From positions 164,857,111 to 164,921,110 of the forward strand of contig OY294069.1 in NCBI GenBank assembly GCA_958510875.1: a stretch of DNA of 64,000 nt, in the 5' to 3' direction. A program made the position numbers and the translations under genes. The stretch comes from Endomychus coccineus (lineage: Eukaryota; Arthropoda; Insecta; Coleoptera; Endomychidae). Below are positions 56,767 to 64,000 of this stretch, piece after piece (within the stretch, counting starts at the first letter, position 1; every line of letters starts with the position of its first letter). Below the pieces are notes generated by a model. The model worked only from the letters and a program-made list of their open reading frames with translations. It had not been told where the DNA came from and did no database searches.

Positions 56767-58264
56767 ATGCGACAACAACAGATTTCGTATCTTATTTATA
56801 AAGTATTGTTAGCGATGAACAGGTAAAGTTAATATATCCCAGAACTAAAGAATGAAATCGGTATATATTTATTTCGAATAATTTTAGTTGTCATGTATTG
56901 TGATTCGGCATCCACTTAGTAAGAGTGAACAATTCCTAAAGGAGACTATTAATTTTTCTAAAGGACCATATTTTAAAGCAATTTGACCATATTAAAAGCA
57001 ATTGATTCGAAATCCATAGTCAAGGAAACATCTGGCCTATGTCATATATCACTTCACCTTAAACGACGAAAAATCTCTAACTAATTGTTCAGAACCCGAC
57101 CTTTCATCCATTCATGCGCTCTCCAAGAACCATCAATGTCTTCAATAAGTTGCTGCTGTCCTTTTTGTCATTTGTTCACGCAACCATAAAGAATAAACAC
57201 GGTAAGAAACGACGACGCGCGTGTTGTTCCACTCCAGTGTCGACTCGTCCGATTTTAATTCCTTGTTTAATAAGTTACTAATAATTGAATTAACTCCACT
57301 TCTTCAGATATTAACACGATGTTCTAAAGAAAGAAGTCATATCTGTAGTCAAAACATAGAAAAAGGTGGTATTGACACACAAACTCTGGGGATGAAAGGA
57401 ACAATATGAATACCAGATACACCATAAAGCTTGGTGGTGAAATTCTGGAGGATATGTATGGGAAGCCTACCAGATAGATGATTCACTTGTTCATGGTGTT
57501 TCATATTGAACCTAGTAAATGTAAAAATAGAGCTGGTACGAGAGGTATTGTCATAGATAAACTTGTTGTAAGTACTTCTGTCAACCAACCGCAAAGAAAA
57601 TGCATTTAATAGTAAATGATTGTCACTCCAAGAAGTTTAGAACAATTTGGTCAATAAATATGTTATTGAATGTGGCTGCTGCGCTGGTACTTTGGATTTC
57701 AATTATCATCCAGAAAGCAGCAGTTTTTCTCAATAGCAACAATGAGCAACTGAGCTTATCCAGCCAGCAATAATTCACAATTAAATACTTTTTCTGTAAC
57801 AAATTCCCTCTCCGGAAGATATTTCTTGGGTGCCATGTTTATTTGGATAACAAAATGGAGAACTGCTTCTTGTGAATATAAAAATGTGAATTTTCGTTTC
57901 AATCGGGTTACCACCCATTTAATCCCGTTCATTTACATGTTTGTTGATTTGGAAAAAAAGCCGGGCAAAATACACCAATGGAATGTTAAATATACATCCT
58001 TTACAGCTCAGATACAATTTGATGTTCTGCAAATTCTGTTTTCAAGACATTTTTGCATATTACTGAAATATGCTTTCCATTCTCCAGTCTTACATTATGA
58101 TCTGAATAAAGTTGAATCTGAGCAACTGAATTATGAAATGTAGTTATTTTTCTTTTGGGTCTTAAGAGACGTAAATTTGAAATAAAATACAAGAATTACT
58201 TATTTGAATCTGGGCTTCCAGTGAAATTTGATAAAAAAGTTTTTACTATTATTACTATTATTAT
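56767..58264. other. Unassigned sequence
   Basis: No gene, RNA or transposon end recognised. Frames of 81 and 105 codons (57349-57594 minus, 57826-58143 plus) contain no domain I know. Confidence 0.45.
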
Positions 58265-58935
58265 TTACTATTATTAATTAAATGGGGGGCATTCCGAGTA
58301 CTGTGTTCTAACCCAGCAGTGGATTGCCTCTTTTATGTTACTCTTCGAGATGCCCACCCCTGTTTCGAGACCTATTAGGAGTTCTATAGCTCCCGGTTTT
58401 GCAAGCTAATGGGCTATTTCGTTTCCCCTTCTTTCAGTGACCGGGGACCCGAAATAGGGTGAGCTTGCGTTCATCTCCACCAGCTTCGATGTTAGTCTCG
58501 TGCTACCCAGAGCAGCAAGGGCTGATTTGCTGTCTGTGCATATACTAATGTGGGTTGTATTCTTTCATTCAGCGCTATTTGGGCACAACGCATTATTGTC
58601 AGTATCTCCACTTGAAGAATGGTGGTGTGGAATACTTTTACCTGGGCCCTTGCGGTATATCTCTGTTCCCGCCTGCCCATGGTTTCTGGCTCCATCAGGG
58701 AACCAAATTTCACCATTACTCGGCAGGGCTGATTGGTTATTGTTTAACCAATCTTCTCTATTTCCCTTATTACCTATTAGTAAAAAAAACTGTTCCATTG
58801 AAGAATACTCTTCAATAGGATATAGTTTTGTTTCATTTCGAATGCTCCAAATTAAACCACATCATGTCTCTTCGTACGCCACTGTTAATTTCCATATTCC
58901 CATGATTGAGTCCCATTGTGGGCTATGAAAAGATC
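58265..58935 (-). mobile_element. R1-like retrotransposon fragment, RNase H region
   Basis: On the minus strand NGEIWFPDGARNHGQAGTEI (RNase H start; TDG reads PDG), LQVEILTIMRCAQIALNERI, then GNEIAH.LAKPGAIELLIGLE and NIKEAIHCWVRTQYSECPP give the 3' part of an R1-group element. The same family is present at 1-290 and 21.27-22.24 kb. Frameshifts and stops are present. Confidence 0.65.
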
Positions 58936-58988
58936 AACAGGTATCCATGGAGTGGGGACGATCTAGGAGGGGTGGACTATCTTAAGAA

Positions 58989-58994
58989 CACGTG
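58989..58994. promoter_or_regulatory. E-box CACGTG upstream of the bHLH gene
   Basis: CACGTG lies 114 bp before the start codon. Hairy/E(spl) proteins bind CACGTG/CACGCG-class sites, so autoregulation is possible, but a single 6-mer is weak evidence. Confidence 0.3.
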
Positions 58995-59107
58995 GAATAG
59001 TTTGAAACGTATATTTGAATTTATGAAGTGGAGTTTGAAGTTTTGAAAATATTTCGGTTAGGTGCTGAAGTGTCTCACAATTATTCATTGATTATTGATC
59101 CGTGACA

Positions 59108-61280
59108 ATGAAAATAGAAGGCAAATGTGTTTCTACAACATCAGACAGCAGAAAGGTAAGAAAATATTTTTTATCTGGGGGTTGTTACCTATTTATTTAT
59201 TCACATTTTAATAGTTTTATTGAAATTAGGCTATTACAATTTATGAAGTAGAGAATTCAATGAGTATACACTGCATAATTATTATTTACGCTTTTATAAA
59301 ATAAATTAACTTCTCCAAAACGTTATTTCACGACATTCCAATTGATTTCATGGAATAAATGTTTAGTAGAATTAAAAATAAATACTAAACTCTTTGTTAA
59401 ATATCTACCACTCTGACTGAAATATATATAATCTAATATTATATTATACTAATTATTATTGTCATTAATAAATTTGATTGCCCAGGATGAGATACAGTTC
59501 CATTTGAAGTACCTATTTTTTTACTATATTCACACATCCATGAAGGAATATGTTCATTCCTTGATTCCAGAACAGCCCCAAATATTAAACGAAATATCAT
59601 ATACATAATAATTAAGATCTTATAACATGTAGCAAAATATGTTTCCATTAATTTATTCGGATTGTCAGAGAACATTCTAATTTTGTTGCTAAAATAGAAA
59701 GCATTATTTTCATAAATATAATATTCCTAAAAAATTACAAATTAAATAAAATTCATTAATTCGCGATAAGAATTATTCAAAAATGGATTTTTTGGAAATA
59801 CTTCATTTACTTATAATGGATTACATGAAAAAGTATTTCAATTTATCTATACCTATCTACTATACTACTGTATTTTTTAGATTTTGTAGATGTTTCTGTA
59901 TCATCAAAATGTTTCCATTGTAATTATTCGAAATCAGCTTCCTGCTTTCTTATTTTATTTCAAACACATATTAGTATCATCACTGATTAAAATACTTTAA
60001 TCAAAGGTTAGCATGAACTGTGAGGAATTTTTCTATAGATGAAGTATTAGCTTTCGCTATAATTTTCTTTACTGTTGTTAATATTTACAGATTGAAGCAA
60101 CAACATAATAACGTATTGAAATAAAATATTCTATGAAGTTGGCCCATGATGAAAATCCTGCTGTCTTCCCTCTTGCCCTTAAATTTATTTTCCGCCTTCA
60201 ATTCATGTAGGAAATTTAGAACGAAAAATCCGGCATATCTCTATTATAAATAAATTGTCCTTGCGACATGAAGAAACTATCCACAAATCCAAAAATTTTG
60301 TATAAGCATAGCTAGTTGATGAATCTCTATCTTTTTTAATTATTTACTCACGTGGCTGTCACAGACGAGATAAATGGTGCACAATCCCATACGTTAAACC
60401 ATATAATAAATTCTTCAAAGTTTGTGAAATTTATGAATGATGTTCAGATTGTTTTACATACACCGAATATTTTTACGGCTTTATTTTTATCTAATTCTTC
60501 ACTTTTCTTCAGTAGATTTAATGAATCAGTTAGTTTTATATAAAGTTATCAAAAATTGTAATAAGAGAGGGAATATTCTATTCAAATTGAGAAAATTAAT
60601 GCAGTGTGGGAGAAAACGTGAAATGTGGCAACGTCGTCATTATGATTTTGAATTTCCAACACATGGAAATATCATGTTTTTTGACGGTTTATCAGTATGG
60701 AATGTAAATTATTAAACTTTTTGATCCTTATTGTGTAATACAAATATAAAATAAATCACTCGCTGTCTTACTTGATACTTTATTGGTTTTTTTCTGAAGA
60801 TGTATTAAATTTGGTGAATACTTTCAATAGATATTCCCTTTTTTACAGATCAGGAAACCACTAATGGAGAAAAAGCGCAGAGCAAGAATCAACGACAGTC
60901 TAGAAACTCTTAAACAAATTCTACTGGATTCAAAGACAACACTGAAAGAAGGATCAAGTAGGAAAAATGGACAACGAACAGCAAAGTTAGAAAAAGCCGA
61001 CATCTTAGAAATGACAGTACGATACCTACAACATTTACACAATAAACTAAATTCAACCAAAAGTCAAATTAAACAAAATCAAGATTCGGTTGTAAGATCA
61101 GCTGCAGACAGTTCTTGCGAAGAAATCACTGTGGGAGTCACTTTAACGAAACTGAGTACGGGAGAATTGGTATTTTTGGTTCCTAAAGCTACACCAGAAG
61201 TTTCAAAGAAATCTGATGATAAATATTTTCATATGGAATATTCAGCGAATATTAGTGAGAAGGTTTGGAGACCCTGGTGA
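59108..61280 (+). CDS. Hairy/E(spl)-type bHLH repressor with WRPW tail
   Basis: Exons 59108-59155 ([16 protein letters not shown], donor AAG|GTAAGA) and 60849-61280 (acceptor TTTTTTACAG|ATC), phase 0, total 159 residues. The basic region and helix 1 read [20 protein letters not shown], with the Pro that marks the Hairy/E(spl) class; a Lys/Ser/Gly-rich loop follows; helix 2 reads [20 protein letters not shown]. The protein ends KVWRPW, the Groucho-recruiting tetrapeptide, so it should act as a nuclear DNA-binding repressor, typically downstream of Notch in cell-fate choice. Between the HLH and WRPW there is no convincing Orange domain, and the protein is shorter than usual family members. Helix 2 is closer to hairy/deadpan/HES1 than to E(spl)m proteins, but I cannot name the orthologue. 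Confidence 0.9.
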
Positions 61281-64000
61281 TAATCGGATCCATGCCTTTT
61301 CCAAAATGATTTAACGAACTGTGATATTAGAATTAAATTTATTGTACATATAATTATTATTCGTTTCAATACTTACTAACTATGACCAACATATAAAAAT
61401 TTAATTTCTTTCTCATTTATTGTTCAAATAGTAATTTTACAGTATCTGTAGTAATGTTACATATTATTTATAGTTGTTCTGTAGATACATAGCGCCATCT
61501 AGCGTTGAAGGAGGATAAACTATAAAGCTCTACATATTTCTGTCGGATGCTGAAGTCATTGCATAAAGAATTCTATAAGCATAAAGAGAAGTGGTAATTA
61601 TTGAAATTTGTTAGAACCAGAGATGAGAAGAGATCGCTAACCTCATGTACAAAACTCGGCTCAAGAATTTCACACTGATAACAGCGCCCTCTCTGACAAA
61701 TGTTGGTATACATACAACATACTAGCACTGCAATTGAAAAATGCAAATAATGCAACACTTCCTACATACTACAGTTGTATAACAGGATTGTTTTTATATG
61801 TATGTATGTTTGGTTGAATGTTAGTATCACTTCACTATTCAGTAATGTGGTTCTGTGATCGGCAGTCGTAGTAAGTTGTTCTGTGGTATGCATTTACCTA
61901 TACCACGAATACCACCTGTTCCTACACTTCAGTTTCAGTACTACACTGCACTGTCAGTGGGTAGCTTGGTCTTCCTTCGAGCGTGTTAGACAATTTAGTT
62001 TTACTTTTAATTGTATTTACGTGTTTCATTATCATTTAATTGATGATTCGATAACAATGTATGTGGGACCGGCTTTTATGTACCTAGTGCCTATTAAAGT
62101 GAATAATAATAAATTGTAGAATGGATCTGGTCATGTTCAATAACTCTTATACATTTGTATAATGTGCCGGATGAAAACATTCCATTACTTATTTTCGTAA
62201 ATCGGGAAAATTTTCACATTCGGCATACTTTGTTGATGTCTTATTGTGAGTACTGTTGAAGGTCGATGTTTATAACTGAACATACTATTTATAATTCGAC
62301 CTTATTGAAATGGTTTTATTTACTTAGGTGCATTTAATTCAAGAATTAAACCACTGTGACAATTCTGTGATATTTTCGACCAGACTTGGATATTTATAAA
62401 GGTAAGGATGATTTCTTTTGATTACTATACGGTTTAAGGTATCTAAGATAAACAAATGATATATTTTCGAGATATAAATCCTAGGGTAATAAACTTTGCT
62501 GTTCCATTATAGGATGATAACAGATTGCTGCAAACAGAAGAATACATTATTAAATTATTATATTTATTCTTGTGGCTTCGTAGCATTTAAATAATCGACA
62601 ATCGCGAGTTCGGGTTCACTTTTCTTCTTGAATTGATAAACTCATCGTCGATCATTGTTAAAAACGGCTGAATTCGTAGAAAAGTAGAACAAAATAAATC
62701 TATTCATTCCATGTTCAATTTGTGTTCAAGTGCAATTTTTAAAACCTTGCTTAAAACATGTTGAATGTTGAATAAATTACATGACCTACTACTACATTTG
62801 AAATTTCTTCAAATTTTGTTATTTAAATACCTAAAACTTAGTCTGAAACTAAAACGCCACCTAAATATATAAATTATTAGAAATTGTCCAATGAATATAA
62901 AGATATTCATTCATCATTCAACCATTATTTCATCATTTTATAACATAAATGTCCATACGTGGATGTGGTTATTAGGACCAGTTAGAACCTCGTTATCACA
63001 TATTCACCTCCTCGATATGTACATGGAAATTCTAATATAATATAGTTAAGATTATAATTCTTAGAGTTTCGGTATTTACCTTAATTCACATTGAATAGTA
63101 AAATATATCAATTATTTCACCATACATTGACAGATTTTGATTATTGAGGAATTGGAAATTTCTTTTTGTCATTCTAATTAAACTACTTAGACTGAAACTT
63201 GAAATTTTGGAACATGTCAATATCAATATGTGCTCAAAATACGTCAAACACTTGAAATTTTGAAACTTCCGAGGAATATTCCCTGTGTAATCTGTAACTT
63301 CTCCATTTGTTTCAATTTAAGTCATGACTATTCGAGTAATACCTAAAATAATTGATGTATATTTGACAGAAACGTATCTGTACTTTTAAATATTATAATT
63401 TCGAAATAAATTTCCTCGTTTTAATCATTTGATTACCACTTATTTCCGTCTTGATGTCAACCATGTTTATTCATAACTTGTTAAAGAGAAAGTAGTAATT
63501 ACTCTACTTGAATAGGTACCTAACTACATATTTTATAGAGACTTAGCGAGTGCTTAATGATAATTTCTGCACCGATTATGCTTTCTCTCAAATAGTCAAA
63601 TCACCATTTCCTTCCCCGATGTAGTTACTCGTAGTTGAAACGCAAACTTTATTAGATCATTTCATAATAATTTAACGGGAACGTATTTAACCTTTGGCAA
63701 TCAATGTTTTTACGTTATCATTCCTTTGAAATAATATTGTTGTAACCTTGCATTTGATGTAGAGAAACGGCATTCTGAACAAGAATTTCGATAAACTAGT
63801 TTTAAGTTTGCATATTTTCATCAGGATGAGATTATTATTTAATTGGATATAAAGGTCAATTTCTAAAAATAAATGAATTATTTTTCAAAATGTTAGATAA
63901 TTGGTATTATATCGTGACCATTTAATTTAAATGAATGGATTATGGATTAATCGAATATTAAATCATCCGTTCCAAACCAATAGACCTATATTCGTTCAAA
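61281..64000. other. 3' flank of the bHLH gene and unassigned sequence
   Basis: A possible polyadenylation signal AATAAA is at 62108-62113 and ATTAAA at 61332-61337. AGCGCCATCTAGCG (about 61490) and CAGCGCCCTCTCTGACA (61681) look like MITE ends but no pair was found. From 62.2 kb to the end I see AT-rich sequence with no gene. Confidence 0.4.
61320..61325 (+). promoter_or_regulatory. K-box in the bHLH 3' untranslated region
   Basis: CTGTGATA, matching the cUGUGAUa K-box found in 3' ends of E(spl) and Bearded-family genes, lies 40 bases after the stop. Another TGTGAT is at 61854 and a GY-box GTCTTCC at 61969; both would be in the transcript if AATAAA at 62108-62113 is the polyadenylation signal. 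These boxes are targets of miR-2/13 and miR-7 families in flies. Confidence 0.4.

Noticed and set aside
57826..58143. 105-codon plus-strand open frame
   Set aside because: No recognisable protein text; likely chance in AT-rich sequence.
60352..60715. Overlapping frames before the bHLH exon 2
   Set aside because: They fall in the intron and have no domain or splice support.
61081..61260. Orange domain in the bHLH protein
   Set aside because: The segment [20 protein letters not shown] lacks the cysteine/aromatic pattern of that domain.

Overview
This window looks like one piece of an insect nuclear genome. It is AT-rich, has spliced genes with short GT-AG exons, and carries many decayed DNA transposons and non-LTR retroelements. 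A beetle is my best guess from the mix of repeats, but nothing in the sequence fixes the order. Only three host genes can be supported, all on the + strand: (1) the 3' part of a PDZ plus coiled-coil protein (6551-8358); (2) a six-exon protein with one membrane segment and long coiled coils (18.67-24.05 kb); (3) a two-exon Hairy/E(spl)-type bHLH repressor ending in WRPW (59108-61280). They show no shared pathway.

The rest is mostly mobile DNA. From left to right: R1-like and RTE-like retroelement scraps (1-600); a repeat with short inverted ends (2035-2695); a decayed Tc1/mariner relative (4.2-5.3 kb); a Penelope-like terminal repeat (5.8-6.0 kb); a 970-bp element with long inverted repeats (9026-9995); a MITE (10.26-10.49 kb); a Tc1/mariner-superfamily element with ~600-bp inverted repeats (13487-15810); a mariner remnant (17.3-17.9 kb); a hAT element (25785-27420); two foldback elements (29.4-31.7 kb), one hit by a hAT; Penelope-like fragments (32.5-39.4 kb), one hit by another hAT; a Penelope-like palindrome (42.79-43.37 kb); a pentanucleotide repeat (43.5-44.0 kb); a nearly intact 4.84-kb hAT (44836-49674); a transposase stub running into a 6.3-kb, 295-bp satellite array (50.1-56.8 kb); and another R1-like scrap (58.3-58.9 kb) next to the bHLH gene.

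The most striking signal is a set of small hammerhead-ribozyme-like motifs in the Penelope-like repeats. Two identical 42-nt copies with an almost complete type I hammerhead fold face each other in a palindrome (42848-42889 minus, 43246-43287 plus). A second family carries a similar motif (34772-34816) beside a GIY-YIG endonuclease remnant. Other notable points are a five-unit higher-order repeat in the satellite, four hAT insertions whose target duplications can be read directly, an exact RFX X-box in the loop of a foldback element, and a WRPW bHLH gene with no visible Orange domain but K-box and GY-box motifs downstream.
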